In this document: positions 10,859-21,247 of the stretch, piece after piece | Numbering within the stretch: position 1 is the stretch's first letter | How the letters are laid out: every line of letters starts with the position of its first letter | NCBI RefSeq assembly: GCF_003441595.1 | Contig: NZ_CP031848.1 | Coordinates: forward strand, 3,534,001 to 3,598,000 | Source: Marinobacter sp. Arc7-DN-1 | Lineage (GTDB): Bacteria > Pseudomonadota > Gammaproteobacteria > Pseudomonadales > Oleiphilaceae | Direction: 5' to 3' | DNA length: 64,000 nucleotides | Program-made: the position numbers and the translations under genes | The notes under the pieces: model-generated | The model's input: the letters and a program-made list of their open reading frames with translations, nothing else | Database searches by the model: none | Told to the model about the DNA's origin: nothing

Positions 10859-11690
10859 GACACTGCTGATCCGGAGCCGGGCTACACCGTCCGAGCCCCC
10901 GCGGCGCCGGGGGGCAACCTCCCTCGGGACTGAGCGGGACCGGTTTGGCGTGTTGAGAGGTGTTCTGGCAGCGGTGCCCTGGCTTCAGGTGGGTATGGGC
11001 GCGGTGATTGTTCTGCTTGCCGCTCTGGTGCCCTGGGGAACCGGCAAGGTATTGGGCGCCATGGATCAGCAGATCCTGGCGGTGGATGTGAAAGGGGATT
11101 TTATCGGCGATAGCCGGATTGCAATCGAGCGTGCGGCCGGCAACTGGATTGGCAAGAGCTATTTCGCCACGGATCTGTCCGACATCAAGGCCAGCCTGGA
11201 GCGTCGGCCCTGGGTTGAATCCGCTGCCGTGCAGCGGGTCTGGCCAGATCGCCTGGTGATTGATATCCGGGAAAAGAAGCCGTTGGCCTACTGGACCGAC
11301 GGGCGCCTGGTAAGCCGGACCGGTGAACTGTTTGCGCCATCCAACCCGGAAGTGGCGGGCAGGTTACCCCGGCTGGCGGGACCGGATGAACGGGTGCGTG
11401 ATGTGATCGACATGGCGCGGACCATGAGCGAAAAGCTGGTTGCCCGGGGACTGGGTTTTGCGGGTTTGTCCCTGGAACATCGGGGCGCCTGGACCCTGCA
11501 GCTGGCCAACGGCATCGAAGTGGTGCTTGGTCGGGATCAGGTGAAACAGCGATTTGAACGGTTTATCACGGTTTATGAAAACCGGCTGGCGGCACGGTCG
11601 GACGAAGTCAGTCGGGTGGATGCCCGTTACACCAATGGTGTGGCGGTCAAGTGGAAGGCTGCTGTGGCAGCTTCCGGCCCAAAATCATAG
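10851..11690 (+). CDS. ftsQ: Cell division protein FtsQ
   Basis: Bitopic inner-membrane division protein that links early and late divisome parts through FtsB and FtsL. It has a cytoplasmic Arg/Pro-rich head of about 45 residues, one hydrophobic segment near residues 45-65, then a POTRA-type domain beginning around the VDVKGDF stretch. The RRPWVESAAVQRVWPD motif is typical. It has 279 residues, overlaps ddlB and is followed by ftsA after 36 bases. Confidence 0.93.
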   Translation: MLETLLIRSRATPSEPPRRRGATSLGTERDRFGVLRGVLAAVPWLQVGMGAVIVLLAALVPWGTGKVLGAMDQQILAVDVKGDFIGDSRIAIERAAGNWIGKSYFATDLSDIKASLERRPWVESAAVQRVWPDRLVIDIREKKPLAYWTDGRLVSRTGELFAPSNPEVAGRLPRLAGPDERVRDVIDMARTMSEKLVARGLGFAGLSLEHRGAWTLQLANGIEVVLGRDQVKQRFERFITVYENRLAARSDEVSRVDARYTNGVAVKWKAAVAASGPKS

Positions 11691-11726
11691 CAACGGTTAA
11701 TACAGACCTACGGTTTGGTGGAACAC

Positions 11727-12962
11727 ATGTCATCGGTTGAAACGGAAAACATGATTGTCGGCCTCGACATCGGAACTTCGAAAGTGGTTGCGATTGTCGG
11801 CAAGCGCAAGATGGACGGCACCATCGAAGTGGTGGGCATTGGCTCGCATCCTTCCAGGGGCCTCAAGCGCGGGGTGGTGGTAAACATTGAAACCACTGTC
11901 CAGGCGATTCAGCGCGCCGTGGAAGAGGCAGAGTTGATGGCAGGGTGTCGCATTCATTCGGTATACGCAGGTATCGCCGGTAGCCACATCAAGAGCCTGA
12001 ACTCCCACGGGATTGTTGCCATCCGTGACCGGGAAGTCACCCAGGCCGATATCGACCGGGTAATTGATGCCGCCCAGGCGGTTGCGATTCCGGCAGATCA
12101 GAAGATCCTGCACATTCTGCCCCAGGAATTTGTGATTGACAGTCAGGAAGGCATCAAGGAGCCGATGGGCATGTCCGGTGTGCGGCTGGAGGCGAAGGTT
12201 CATCTGGTGACCTGCGCGGTTAACGCCGCCCAGAATATCGAGAAATGCGTGAAGCGCTGTGGCCTTGAGGTGGATGACATCATCCTGGAGCAGCTGGCGT
12301 CCAGTCACGCCATTCTCACCGAAGATGAAAAGGAACTGGGCGTCTGTGTGGTGGACATCGGTGGCGGAACCACCGACATCGCCGTGTTCACCGGTGGTGC
12401 GATTCGTCATACCGCGGTGATCCCGATCGCCGGCGATCAGGTGACCAACGATATCGCCATGGCACTGCGGACACCGACCCAGAATGCCGAAGAAATCAAG
12501 ATCAAGTATGCCTGCGCGCTGACCCAACTGGCCGGCGCCGATGAAACCATCAAGGTGCCCAGCGTCGGGGATCGCGCTCCGCGGGATCTCTCGCGGCAGG
12601 CTCTGGCCGAGGTCGTGGAGCCCCGTTACGAGGAGCTGTTCACACTGGTGCAGTCCGAATTGCGCCGGTCCGGGTTCGAGGACCTGATTCCGGCGGGCAT
12701 CGTGATTACCGGCGGTTCTTCCACCATGGAAGGCGTGGTGGAGCTGGCCGAAGAGATCTTCCACATGCCGGTAAGGCTGGCCTGTCCGCAGGCAGTCTCC
12801 GGCATGACGGAAGTGGTCAACAATCCGATCTACGCCACCGGCGTGGGGTTGTTGATTCATGGTTTCCGCCAGATGGATCTGGGGCGGACGCCGGTGCTCA
12901 AGGGTGAAGATGCACCCTCGCTGTTTGAGCGCATGAAAGCCTGGTTCACCGGTCATTTCTGA
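11727..12962 (+). CDS. ftsA: Cell division protein FtsA
   Basis: Actin-like ATPase that tethers FtsZ to the inner membrane. The LDIGTSKV phosphate-1 motif is near the N-terminus, VVDIGGGTTDIAVF is the phosphate-2 motif, and ITGGSS is the adenosine motif. The C-terminus ends in a short amphipathic helix, FERMKAWFTGHF, the expected membrane anchor. I chose the ATG at 11727, with GGTGG about seven bases upstream. A start 12 bases earlier is possible. Confidence 0.96.
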   Translation: MSSVETENMIVGLDIGTSKVVAIVGKRKMDGTIEVVGIGSHPSRGLKRGVVVNIETTVQAIQRAVEEAELMAGCRIHSVYAGIAGSHIKSLNSHGIVAIRDREVTQADIDRVIDAAQAVAIPADQKILHILPQEFVIDSQEGIKEPMGMSGVRLEAKVHLVTCAVNAAQNIEKCVKRCGLEVDDIILEQLASSHAILTEDEKELGVCVVDIGGGTTDIAVFTGGAIRHTAVIPIAGDQVTNDIAMALRTPTQNAEEIKIKYACALTQLAGADETIKVPSVGDRAPRDLSRQALAEVVEPRYEELFTLVQSELRRSGFEDLIPAGIVITGGSSTMEGVVELAEEIFHMPVRLACPQAVSGMTEVVNNPIYATGVGLLIHGFRQMDLGRTPVLKGEDAPSLFERMKAWFTGHF

Positions 12963-13058
12963 CGGCGCCGGGTGGCAGTACACGAAGGTATCTCGAAAAC
13001 ACAATCTCGAACAAACAGTCCGGAACAGGGCTGAAAACAGCACGAAGGAGTAGGGGAA

Positions 13059-14216
13059 ATGTTTGAACTCGTCGATAATGTCCAGCAGAACGCTGTCATT
13101 AAAGTCGTCGGTGTTGGCGGAGGTGGCGGCAATGCCGTGCGCCACATGCTCAACAGCGACATCGAAGGTGTCGAATTTATCTGCGCCAATACCGATGCGC
13201 AGGCGCTGACCGACATGGACGCTCGCCAGATCATCCAGTTGGGGGGCAACATCACCAAAGGTCTGGGTGCCGGCGCCAATCCTGAGGTGGGCCGTCAATC
13301 CGCCCTGGAAGACAGGGATCGCATTGCCGAGGCGATCAAGGGCGCTGATATGGTGTTCATCACCGCTGGCATGGGCGGTGGTACCGGCACCGGTGCAGCG
13401 CCGATTGTGGCGGAAGTGGCCCGTGAACTTGGCATCCTTACCGTTGCCGTGGTTACCAAGCCATTCCTGTTCGAGGGTGGCAAGCGCATGAGCGTTGCCG
13501 AATCCGGCCTGAAGGAACTTGAGGAGAGCGTCGACTCCCTGATCACCATCCCCAACGAAAAGCTGCTGGCGGTGATGGGCAAGAAAACCAGCCTGTTGGA
13601 TGCGTTTGCCGCGGCAAATGATGTGCTGCTGGGCGCTGTTCAGGGGATCGCGGATCTGATCACCCGCAACGGTATGATCAACGTTGACTTTGCCGACGTA
13701 AAAACGGTCATGTCCGAAATGGGTATGGCAATGATGGGTACGGCCCGGGCCACCGGCGAAAACCGCGCACGGGAAGCTGCCGAAGCGGCCATCCGCAGCC
13801 CGCTGCTGGAAGACATCAACCTGCAGGGCGCCAAGGGTATCCTGGTAAACATTACCGCCGGTATGGACCTGAATCTGGGCGAATTCTCCGAGGTTGGCGA
13901 CATCGTGCGTGAGTTTGCTTCTGACTCGGCTACTGTCGTAGTGGGTACCGTCATTGATCCGGAAATGACCGACGAACTGAAAGTGACCGTCGTTGCGACC
14001 GGGCTTGGCGGCGACCGCGAGAAGCCGGCCAAGGTTGTGGACAATACCCGCACCCTGGATGGGAAAACCGATTACAACCAGTTGGACCGCCCCGCCGTTC
14101 TGCGCCGTCGGGCCGTTTCCCATGGAAATGTGGCCATTGACCAGAGCAAAGAGAGCGCGGAACAGGGCGTTGACTATCTCGATATTCCCGCATTCCTTCG
14201 CCGGCAGGCGGACTGA
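13059..14216 (+). CDS. ftsZ: Cell division GTPase FtsZ
   Basis: Tubulin homologue that forms the Z-ring. The tubulin signature [10 protein letters not shown] is near residue 108 and the [10 protein letters not shown] nucleotide loop near residue 19. The T7 loop, with NVDFADVKT, lies around residue 205. The C-terminal conserved peptide [11 protein letters not shown], which binds FtsA and ZipA, closes the protein. It has 385 residues. An AAGGAG sits about ten bases before the ATG, and the 96-base gap after ftsA can hold its own promoter. Confidence 0.98.
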   Translation: MFELVDNVQQNAVIKVVGVGGGGGNAVRHMLNSDIEGVEFICANTDAQALTDMDARQIIQLGGNITKGLGAGANPEVGRQSALEDRDRIAEAIKGADMVFITAGMGGGTGTGAAPIVAEVARELGILTVAVVTKPFLFEGGKRMSVAESGLKELEESVDSLITIPNEKLLAVMGKKTSLLDAFAAANDVLLGAVQGIADLITRNGMINVDFADVKTVMSEMGMAMMGTARATGENRAREAAEAAIRSPLLEDINLQGAKGILVNITAGMDLNLGEFSEVGDIVREFASDSATVVVGTVIDPEMTDELKVTVVATGLGGDREKPAKVVDNTRTLDGKTDYNQLDRPAVLRRRAVSHGNVAIDQSKESAEQGVDYLDIPAFLRRQAD

Positions 14217-14347
14217 TAGTCTGTTGGAATTGTGATCCGGTTCCGGTCTGCGTGCGAAAAAAACGGAACCTCGAAGCCGGTAAATACGTGCGCTGAGTGC
14301 CTTGGGCCGGCGCCCGATGAACGTTTGGCGGGGACTGATTGGTTAAA

Positions 14348-14376
14348 TGGTATTCAGTCTTATTTTCTGGTATTCT
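14348..14376 (+). promoter_or_regulatory. Possible extended -10 promoter for lpxC
   Basis: An extended -10 box, TGGTATTCT, ends at 14376, 53 bases before the lpxC ATG. The matching -35 position (TGGTAT, 17 bases upstream) is poor. The 213-base gap after ftsZ suggests lpxC is at least partly transcribed on its own. This is pattern-reading only. Confidence 0.35.
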
Positions 14377-14429
14377 CCGGGCAGAATTTTGCCTAGAATA
14401 TCGCCTTTTTGTGACGGAATTATGTACCG

Positions 14430-15347
14430 ATGATCAAACAACGGACACTCAAAAACACCATCCGTGCCACCGGTGTTGGCTTGCACTCGGGTGAGAAAGT
14501 ATATCTGACCCTGAAGCCTGCCCCGGTGGATTCAGGCATCATCTTCCGCCGTTCTGATCTGGACCCGATGGTCGAGATCCGTGCCTGTGCGGAAAATGTG
14601 GGTGAGACCATGCTGTCCACGACGCTGGTAAAAGACGGTGTCCGTGTGGCGACTGTCGAGCATCTGCTCTCCGCCATGGCTGGTCTCGGTATTGATAACT
14701 GCTTTGTGGAGCTCAGTGCTGCAGAAGTGCCGATCATGGACGGCTCTGCCGGTCCCTTCGTGTTTCTGCTGCAATCTGCCGGTATTGCCGAGCAGGAGGC
14801 TGCCAAGCGCTTTATCCGCATCAAGCGTGAAGTGACCATTGAAGAGGGCGACAAGAAAGCTACCTTCCTGCCGTTCGAAGGCTTCAAGGTAAGTTTCGGG
14901 ATCGATTTCGATCACCCGGTCTTCAAGGGTCGTGCCCAGACTGCCACGGTCGACTTCTCGAGCACGTCCTTCGTGAAGGAAGTCAGCCGCGCACGGACCT
15001 TTGGTTTCATGCGCGACATCGAGAAGCTGCGTGCCATGAACCTGGCGCTCGGTGGCAGCGTGGATAACGCCATTGTGGTTGACGACTACAAGATTCTGAA
15101 CGAAGACGGTCTTCGCTATGATGACGAGTTCGTCAAGCACAAGGTGCTGGACGCAATTGGCGACCTGTACCTGCTGGGCAACAGCCTGATTGGTGAGTTC
15201 CGCGGCGTAAAGTCCGGTCACGATCTGAACAACAAGTTGCTGCGTAAGCTCCGGGCTGAGGAAGATGCATGGGAAGTGGTTACGTTTGACGACGAAGCCA
15301 CTGCGCCGATTTCCTACATGAAGCCCGCGCTGGCAGCCCAGGCTTAA
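14430..15347 (+). CDS. lpxC: UDP-3-O-acyl-GlcNAc deacetylase LpxC
   Basis: Zinc enzyme that commits UDP-3-O-acyl-GlcNAc to lipid A synthesis, which marks the host as Gram-negative. Zinc-ligand regions [10 protein letters not shown] (His near residue 78) and [12 protein letters not shown] (His and Asp near residues 235-242) are present, and the length of 305 residues is standard. It lies at the end of the dcw cluster as in other gammaproteobacteria. A hairpin with a T-run about 70 bases past the stop probably ends the transcript. Confidence 0.97.
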   Translation: MIKQRTLKNTIRATGVGLHSGEKVYLTLKPAPVDSGIIFRRSDLDPMVEIRACAENVGETMLSTTLVKDGVRVATVEHLLSAMAGLGIDNCFVELSAAEVPIMDGSAGPFVFLLQSAGIAEQEAAKRFIRIKREVTIEEGDKKATFLPFEGFKVSFGIDFDHPVFKGRAQTATVDFSSTSFVKEVSRARTFGFMRDIEKLRAMNLALGGSVDNAIVVDDYKILNEDGLRYDDEFVKHKVLDAIGDLYLLGNSLIGEFRGVKSGHDLNNKLLRKLRAEEDAWEVVTFDDEATAPISYMKPALAAQA

Positions 15348-15358
15348 AGCAGGACGCT

Positions 15359-15805
15359 TTAATCCCGGACGTGGCTTGCGAGTTTTTCGAGAACCTCGCG
15401 TAGTGCTTTATCCTTCGTGTGCCCGGCCTCCTCTTTGAGGAGCCGGGCATTTTCCTTACTTAAGGGTGCCTTTTTAAACGCGGGCTTCTCCCGGAACCTT
15501 GGCGGCGCGACTTTAACCTTCAGTTTCCAGACAAACCGGAACAGCTCGTTCTCTCGCAGTTTTTCCATGATTTCGTGCTGGCGGAAGCGAATCTGGCTGG
15601 CCTTGCCGGCGGTCTCCGCAGAAAGAACCAGTTCACCTTCCTTGCAGCTTATAAAGCGTGTGCCCTTGACCAGGTCTCCCGGAACGGCGGCCAGAACATG
15701 CTCCTCGGCCTGACGGTGAAGTTCCGCCCGTGCCACAAGATCCTTGAGTACCGGGGTCTTGCCGAGCTTGTCGAAGGTCATTTTTTGCTCACTTTTTCGT
15801 TTCAT
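15359..15805 (-). CDS. dciA: DciA-type DUF721 protein, probable helicase loader
   Basis: DUF721 proteins (DciA) are known to load the replicative helicase DnaB in bacteria lacking DnaC. This 148-residue protein has the N-terminal KH-like DUF721 domain (about residues 15-100, with GTRFISCKEGELVLSAET), then a Lys/Arg/Glu-rich tail. It is convergent with lpxC and divergent from the M23 peptidase gene. Placement between lpxC and secA is the common one in Pseudomonas relatives. The name rests on family style and context. Confidence 0.8.
   Translation of the reverse strand: MKRKSEQKMTFDKLGKTPVLKDLVARAELHRQAEEHVLAAVPGDLVKGTRFISCKEGELVLSAETAGKASQIRFRQHEIMEKLRENELFRFVWKLKVKVAPPRFREKPAFKKAPLSKENARLLKEEAGHTKDKALREVLEKLASHVRD
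15420..15453 (+). terminator. Rho-independent terminator of lpxC, inside the opposing gene
   Basis: A GC-rich hairpin (left arm 15421-15433, loop TTT, right arm 15437-15448, one bulged C) is followed by ATTTT. It reads as a terminator for lpxC on the plus strand, yet lies within the 3' coding part of the minus-strand dciA-type gene. Confidence 0.7.
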
Positions 15806-16038
15806 GGGCGCGTTTTTACTCGACGGCTCTGATTACGATTGGTTACACTTCGGCACGGTTTATGCGTAGTGCCTGTATTACACTCGTTTTACATTGTGGT
15901 AAATGAGTATGTCTACCGGGCGCTGCAATTTTTTCAGTATGTAGCTGTTGCCAGAGGATGGCAGGCCCACTCGGAATTTTTCCGGGGCGCAACGCTACAG
16001 GATGCGGTTGCGGCTCAACGATGAAACCAGAAGATGAT

Positions 16039-16974
16039 ATGAATATTATTCTTGTTGGCAAACACCACGGAAAGTCCCGTGTGTTGGCGATCAACGGTAC
16101 TCTTGCCGTCGGCCTGCTCTTTTCGGTGCTCTCAATGCTCGTGGTCGCCGGCTGGGCCGGCTATGAGGTGGCCGTCCAGCGAGCTGAGGCGAGAGAACCT
16201 AGTAACTCGGAGCTGGTGGCAGGCTGGCAGCAAAGGTTGGCACAACAGAAGGCGGAGCTGGCTGGAATCGAGGAAAATGTCCAGCAGCAGGTGGACGCGC
16301 TGACACTTCGCCTGGGTGAAATTCAGGGGCGCCTGTTGCGACTGGATGCCCTGGGGCAACGGTTCGTGGAGTCCGGCCTGGTCGCGAGCGACGAATTCGA
16401 TTTCGATCAGCCGGCTGCGGTAGGTGGTCCGGAAGATGGGGTGTCCGGCGATTCTTTCTCTGCGCCCGAGCTCACTCGCATGATCGAGGAAATGGAGCGG
16501 CGGATTGAAGACCGGGAGCAGCAGCTGCGTCTGCTGGATCAGGTGGCTTCCCGGCAGAAGCTCGAAGATGAGCTCTACCTTGAGGGCCGACCTATCACGT
16601 GGGGCTGGCTGTCCTCACGCTATGGTTACCGCTCTGATCCTTTCACCGGCAAACGTACATGGCATGCCGGGGTTGATCTTGCCGGCAAGGACGGCAGCAA
16701 CATTATTTCGGTTGCCGGTGGCGTCGTGACCTATGCCGGCGAGCGCTACGGCTATGGCAATCTGGTTGAAATTGACCATGGCGACGGTCTTGTTTCCCGG
16801 TACGCTCACTGCAAAACCGTCAAGGTTCAGGTGGGTGATGTTGTTCAGAAAGGCCAGGTTGTGGCTCTGATGGGCAGTACCGGGCGCTCCACTGGCCCGC
16901 ATGTCCATTTTGAAGTACTCCGGAACGGAAAGTCAGAGAATCCGGAAACTTACATCAAACGTGCGAGCCGTTAG
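16039..16974 (+). CDS. M23 (LytM) peptidase, inner-membrane anchored
   Basis: Probable peptidoglycan endopeptidase or LytM regulator of cell-wall hydrolysis. A cytoplasmic stub is followed by one transmembrane segment (residues about 18-42). A coiled coil rich in Gln and Glu comes next, then the M23 domain in the last 120 residues. Zinc ligands are visible in HAGVD and HVHFEV, and the third His is in RYAHC, so the site looks intact. The start is uncertain: ATG 16039 gives the expected short N-terminus, and ATG 16021 is also possible. Its place before secA is usual in Pseudomonas and Marinobacter. Confidence 0.88.
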   Translation: MNIILVGKHHGKSRVLAINGTLAVGLLFSVLSMLVVAGWAGYEVAVQRAEAREPSNSELVAGWQQRLAQQKAELAGIEENVQQQVDALTLRLGEIQGRLLRLDALGQRFVESGLVASDEFDFDQPAAVGGPEDGVSGDSFSAPELTRMIEEMERRIEDREQQLRLLDQVASRQKLEDELYLEGRPITWGWLSSRYGYRSDPFTGKRTWHAGVDLAGKDGSNIISVAGGVVTYAGERYGYGNLVEIDHGDGLVSRYAHCKTVKVQVGDVVQKGQVVALMGSTGRSTGPHVHFEVLRNGKSENPETYIKRASR

Positions 16975-17094
16975 TCATTTCCTGGCTCGCCGTTAGCTTT
17001 TGATTCTCCTCCGCCATTCGGTGGTCAGCCAGGTTTATATCCCGGAATCCGGTGTTTCGCCGCAGCCTTATTTTGCTCGTGTGCACCCTGTCTT

Positions 17095-17122
17095 TTGTCC
17101 TGTTACAAAATAAGGTTAGAAT
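17095..17122 (+). promoter_or_regulatory. Candidate sigma-70 promoter of secA
   Basis: TTGTCC (17095-17100) and TAGAAT (17117-17122) are separated by 16 bases and lie 37 bases before the secA ATG. Both hexamers are fair matches to the sigma-70 consensus. Confidence 0.5.
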
Positions 17123-17159
17123 GCCGGCTTCCTCCGTTTAATCAAAGAAGCAGTGGTCT

Positions 17160-19901
17160 ATGTTCACAAAGCTTGCAACCAAGATGTTCGGCAGTAAAAA
17201 CGCCAGAGAAATCAAGAGAATGCGCAAACCGGTCTTGCGTATCAATGAGCTTGAAGAGCAATATGGCAATCTGTCTGACTCCGAGTTGCAAGGCAAGACA
17301 GCGGAGTTCCGCCGGCGGATCGATGAAGGCGAATCCCTGGATGCCCTGTTGCCGGAAGCGTTTGCGACGGTAAGGGAGGCTGGCCGCCGGGTTATGGGCA
17401 TGCGTCATTACGACGTTCAGCTGATCGGTGCGATCACCCTGCACGAAGGCCGAATCGCGGAAATGAAAACCGGTGAAGGCAAGACCCTGGTTGCGACCGC
17501 TTCGGTCTATCTTAATGCGCTGTCTGGTAAGGGTGTGCATGTCGTTACAGTGAACGATTACCTGGCCCGTCGTGATGCCGACTGGATGGGTAAGATCTAT
17601 CGCTTTCTCGGAATGCAGGTAGGGGTAGTGGCTTCCGGTCAGCCGCCTGAAGAGAAGCGGGCTGCCTACCAGGCGGACATAACCTACGGCACCAATAACG
17701 AATTCGGCTTCGACTATCTGCGCGACAATATGGCTTTCAGCACCGAAGACAAGGTTCAGAGAGGGCTGAACTACGCCATCGTGGACGAAGTGGATTCGAT
17801 TCTTATCGATGAGGCCCGTACACCGCTGATCATTTCCGGTGCCGCTGAGGACAGCTCGAAGCTTTACCTGGCTATTAACGAGCTGATTCCCAGTCTCGAA
17901 GAAGGAGAGGTCAGCGAGGAGGAAGGTGAGCCTAGTGGCGATTTCACGATTGACGAAAAGTCCCGCCAGGTTGAGCTTACCGAATCCGGTCACGAGAAGG
18001 TTGAGGAGTTGTTACTAAGTCGCGGCCTGCTGAAAGAGGGTGAGAGCCTTTATTCCGCTGCCAATCTCAGCCTGCTGCATCATGTTCACTCGGCGCTGCG
18101 TGCCCATCGCCTGTTCCAGAAAGATGTGGATTACATTGTCCAGGGTGACCAGGTGGTCATCGTAGATGAGCATACCGGCCGCACCATGCCGGGCCGCCGC
18201 TGGAGTGAAGGCCTGCATCAGGCGGTTGAGGCAAAAGAAGGTGTCAGGATCCAGGCTGAGAGCCAGACTCTGGCGTCTACCACTTTCCAGAACTATTTCC
18301 GGCTTTACGACAAACTGGCGGGCATGACCGGTACGGCCGATACCGAAGCGTTCGAATTCCGCCAGATATACGGCCTGGATGTGGTGGTCATTCCGCCCAA
18401 TAAACCCATCCAGCGGATTGATTACAACGATCTGGTGTATCTCACCCAGGAAGAAAAGTTCCACGCGATTATCGACGAGATCAAGGATGTCACCGCCGAG
18501 GGCCGCCCGATTCTGGTGGGCACGGCGTCCATCGAAGCGTCCGAACTGCTTTCAATGCTGCTCAAGAAGGCGCAGATCGAGCACAAGATTCTGAACGCCA
18601 AGCAGCATGAATCCGAAGCCCACATCATTGCTCAGGCGGGGCGTCCGGGCGCCGTTACCATCGCCACCAACATGGCTGGTCGTGGCACGGACATCGTGCT
18701 GGGCGGTAATTGGGAACACGAAGTGACTGCCATGGACAACCCTTCCGAAGAAGAGGTTGCCCGGATCAAGGCGGAGTGGACGGAGCGCCATAACCAGGTT
18801 CTTGAAGCCGGCGGCCTGCACATCGTCGGTACCGAGCGTCACGAGTCCCGCCGGATTGATAACCAGCTGCGAGGCCGTGCCGGTCGTCAGGGCGATCCCG
18901 GTTCTTCCCGCTTCTTCCTGTCCCTGGAAGACAACCTCATGCGTATCTTCGCGCCTGACCGGGTCAAAAGCCTGATGCAGGCCATGGGCATGAAAAAGGG
19001 TGAGGCCATTGAGCACCGGATGGTCACCAACGCCATCGAGAAGTCCCAGCGCAAGGTGGAAGGGCGCAACTTCGACATGCGTAAGACGCTGCTGGAATAC
19101 GATGACGTCGCAAACGACCAGCGTACGGTTATCTACGAGCAGCGCAACGAAGTCATGTCCTCCGACGACATCTCGGACATGGTCAGGACCATCCGGGAAG
19201 ACGTGGTCGACTCGCTGATCAGCGAATACATCCCGCCCCAGAGCATGCCGGAGCAATGGGATGTGGCGGGGCTGGAATCCCAGCTTCAGTCCGAGATGGC
19301 GATCGATCTGCCGGTTCAGAAGTGGCTGGAAGAAGACAGCAAACTGTACGAAGAGAACCTGCGTCAGAAAATTCTGGACGAGATCGTCGCTGCGTATGAA
19401 GCCAAGGAAGAGATTGCCGGCTCCGAGGCCATGCGCAAGTTCGAGAAGCAGGTCTTCCTGCAGGTGCTCGATACCCTGTGGAAGGAACATCTTTCCAACA
19501 TGGACCACCTGCGCCGCGGTATCCATTTACGGGGCTACGCCCAGAAGAACCCCAAGCAGGAATACAAGCGCGAGGCGTTCAACCTGTTTGAAGCCATGCT
19601 CGATACCATGAAGCGGGATGTGACCCGTGTGCTCTGCCATGTGCGCGTTCAGAGCCGGGAAGAAATGGAAGAAGTAGAGCGCCGTCGCAAACAGGAGCTG
19701 GAGCAGGAATTGGCCCGCGCCCGCCTGCGCCATGATGAGACCAGTGCCACCGCACAGAGCCAGGGTGAGGGCGACGCGGAAGATGCCCGGCAGTCGACGC
19801 CCGACACCTTCGTGCGTCAGGAGCGCAAGATAGGTCGAAATGAGCCCTGCCCCTGCGGGTCCGGTAAGAAATACAAGCAGTGTCATGGCAAGGTCAGCTG
19901 A
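17160..19901 (+). CDS. secA: Preprotein translocase ATPase SecA
   Basis: Cytoplasmic motor that drives unfolded preproteins through SecYEG. At 913 residues it is full length. Walker A (MKTGEGKTL) is near residue 103 and the [11 protein letters not shown]alker B region near residue 210. The second nucleotide-binding domain carries [11 protein letters not shown] and the [16 protein letters not shown] motif. The C-terminal SecB-binding zinc motif ([14 protein letters not shown]) is intact. A terminator follows 26 bases after the stop. Confidence 0.98.
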   Translation: MFTKLATKMFGSKNAREIKRMRKPVLRINELEEQYGNLSDSELQGKTAEFRRRIDEGESLDALLPEAFATVREAGRRVMGMRHYDVQLIGAITLHEGRIAEMKTGEGKTLVATASVYLNALSGKGVHVVTVNDYLARRDADWMGKIYRFLGMQVGVVASGQPPEEKRAAYQADITYGTNNEFGFDYLRDNMAFSTEDKVQRGLNYAIVDEVDSILIDEARTPLIISGAAEDSSKLYLAINELIPSLEEGEVSEEEGEPSGDFTIDEKSRQVELTESGHEKVEELLLSRGLLKEGESLYSAANLSLLHHVHSALRAHRLFQKDVDYIVQGDQVVIVDEHTGRTMPGRRWSEGLHQAVEAKEGVRIQAESQTLASTTFQNYFRLYDKLAGMTGTADTEAFEFRQIYGLDVVVIPPNKPIQRIDYNDLVYLTQEEKFHAIIDEIKDVTAEGRPILVGTASIEASELLSMLLKKAQIEHKILNAKQHESEAHIIAQAGRPGAVTIATNMAGRGTDIVLGGNWEHEVTAMDNPSEEEVARIKAEWTERHNQVLEAGGLHIVGTERHESRRIDNQLRGRAGRQGDPGSSRFFLSLEDNLMRIFAPDRVKSLMQAMGMKKGEAIEHRMVTNAIEKSQRKVEGRNFDMRKTLLEYDDVANDQRTVIYEQRNEVMSSDDISDMVRTIREDVVDSLISEYIPPQSMPEQWDVAGLESQLQSEMAIDLPVQKWLEEDSKLYEENLRQKILDEIVAAYEAKEEIAGSEAMRKFEKQVFLQVLDTLWKEHLSNMDHLRRGIHLRGYAQKNPKQEYKREAFNLFEAMLDTMKRDVTRVLCHVRVQSREEMEEVERRRKQELEQELARARLRHDETSATAQSQGEGDAEDARQSTPDTFVRQERKIGRNEPCPCGSGKKYKQCHGKVS

Positions 19902-19926
19902 TTCAGTAAGCTGATCGGGAATCCGG

Positions 19927-19970
19927 AACCCGCAATCTGCCAGCAAGAACTGGCGGGCTGCGGGTTTTTT
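19927..19970 (+). terminator. Terminator after secA
   Basis: A strong hairpin (AACCCGCA on the left pairs with TGCGGGTT on the right, with an inner CTGCCAGC/CTGGCGGG stem) runs straight into six T. It lies 26 bases downstream of the secA stop. Confidence 0.9.
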
Positions 19971-20027
19971 CGTTTTGAGTTGGCCGTATGGTCCCTCGTG
20001 CAGGTTTAGATATTAAGGAGTAACAGA

Positions 20028-21245
20028 ATGGCGGTAGGTCCGGGAACCTTACCTGAGTTTTATCCGGTGGCCGGAGTCCGGCTTGGCATTGCCAGTGCCG
20101 GTATCAAGAAGCCGGGGCGAAAGGATGTGGTTCTGTTTGAGCTGGCCCCGGAAAGCCGGGTTGCCGGGATCTTCACCAGGAATCAGTTCTGTGCCGCACC
20201 CGTCACGCTGAGCCGCAGGCACCTGACAGAGGCATCGCCCCGGTACCTGCTGATCAATACCGGTAATGCCAATGCTGGCACGGGGGCGCGGGGCATGCAG
20301 GATGCGAAGGCCTGTTGCCAGGCTCTGGCAGCTCAGGCCGGCGTCAGTGAGGCCGAGATCCTGCCTTTTTCCACGGGGGTCATTGGTGAGCCGCTGCCGG
20401 TTCAGAAGATTGTCGGTGCGCTTCCCGAAGCCCTGGCGACTGCAGCTGAAGACCGCTGGGCCGAAGCTGCCAGCGGTATTATGACGACCGACACCCGACC
20501 CAAGGGCGCGTCCTGCCAGGTGGAGCTGGATGGCTACACTGTGTCCATTTCCGGGATCAGCAAGGGAGCAGGCATGATTCGCCCCAATATGGCAACGATG
20601 CTTGGCTTTATTGCCACCGATGCCCGAATTGCGCCGGAGCTTCTGCAGACTCTCGCCTCCGAACTGGGAGAGATGTCCTTCAACCGCATTACCATCGATG
20701 GCGACACCTCCACCAACGACGCCTGCATGCTGATTGCCAGTGGCCAGTGCGGTGGCCCGGAAATTACCGGATCCAGCCCATCGCTGGCGAAGCTCAGGGA
20801 GGCCCTTGAGACTGTGTATCTGGAGCTGGCACATGCCATCGTCCGTGACGGCGAAGGTGCTACCAAATTCGTCACAATTGACGTCATTGGGGCGGCCAGT
20901 CAGCAGGAAGCGCTGGGTGTGGCCTATACCGTTGCCCATTCCCCGCTGGTGAAAACCGCCCTGTTTGCCTCAGACCCTAACTGGGGGCGGATTCTGGCGG
21001 CGGTGGGGCGCGCTGGTGTTGAAGGGCTGGATCTTAATGCCCTGGAAATTTACCTCGGGGATGTCTGTCTGGTGCGCAATGGCGGTCGGGCAGAGGATTA
21101 CTCGGAAGCCCGGGGCCAGGCGGTGATGGACCGGGAAGAGATCACCATTGCCATTGATCTCAAGCGAGGTGAAGTGCGGGAAACCGTCTGGACCTGCGAC
21201 TTCTCCCACGATTATGTCACGATCAACGCCGAGTACCGTACCTGA
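20028..21245 (+). CDS. argJ: Bifunctional ornithine acetyltransferase / N-acetylglutamate synthase ArgJ
   Basis: Recycles acetyl groups from N-acetylornithine to glutamate in arginine synthesis. Family members self-cleave before a conserved Thr; here it is the Thr of NMATMLGF (near residue 190), preceded by the KGAGMI motif. The length is 405 residues. AAGGAG stands about eight bases before the ATG at 20028. The next gene begins two bases after the stop, so the two are probably cotranscribed. Confidence 0.95.
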   Translation: MAVGPGTLPEFYPVAGVRLGIASAGIKKPGRKDVVLFELAPESRVAGIFTRNQFCAAPVTLSRRHLTEASPRYLLINTGNANAGTGARGMQDAKACCQALAAQAGVSEAEILPFSTGVIGEPLPVQKIVGALPEALATAAEDRWAEAASGIMTTDTRPKGASCQVELDGYTVSISGISKGAGMIRPNMATMLGFIATDARIAPELLQTLASELGEMSFNRITIDGDTSTNDACMLIASGQCGGPEITGSSPSLAKLREALETVYLELAHAIVRDGEGATKFVTIDVIGAASQQEALGVAYTVAHSPLVKTALFASDPNWGRILAAVGRAGVEGLDLNALEIYLGDVCLVRNGGRAEDYSEARGQAVMDREEITIAIDLKRGEVRETVWTCDFSHDYVTINAEYRT

Positions 21246-21247
21246 AC

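Noticed and set aside
11730..14123. A 797-codon open frame on the minus strand opposite ftsA and ftsZ
   Set aside because: It is the antisense shadow of two certain genes in GC-rich DNA. It has low-complexity His/Gly-rich translation and no ribosome site or family motif.
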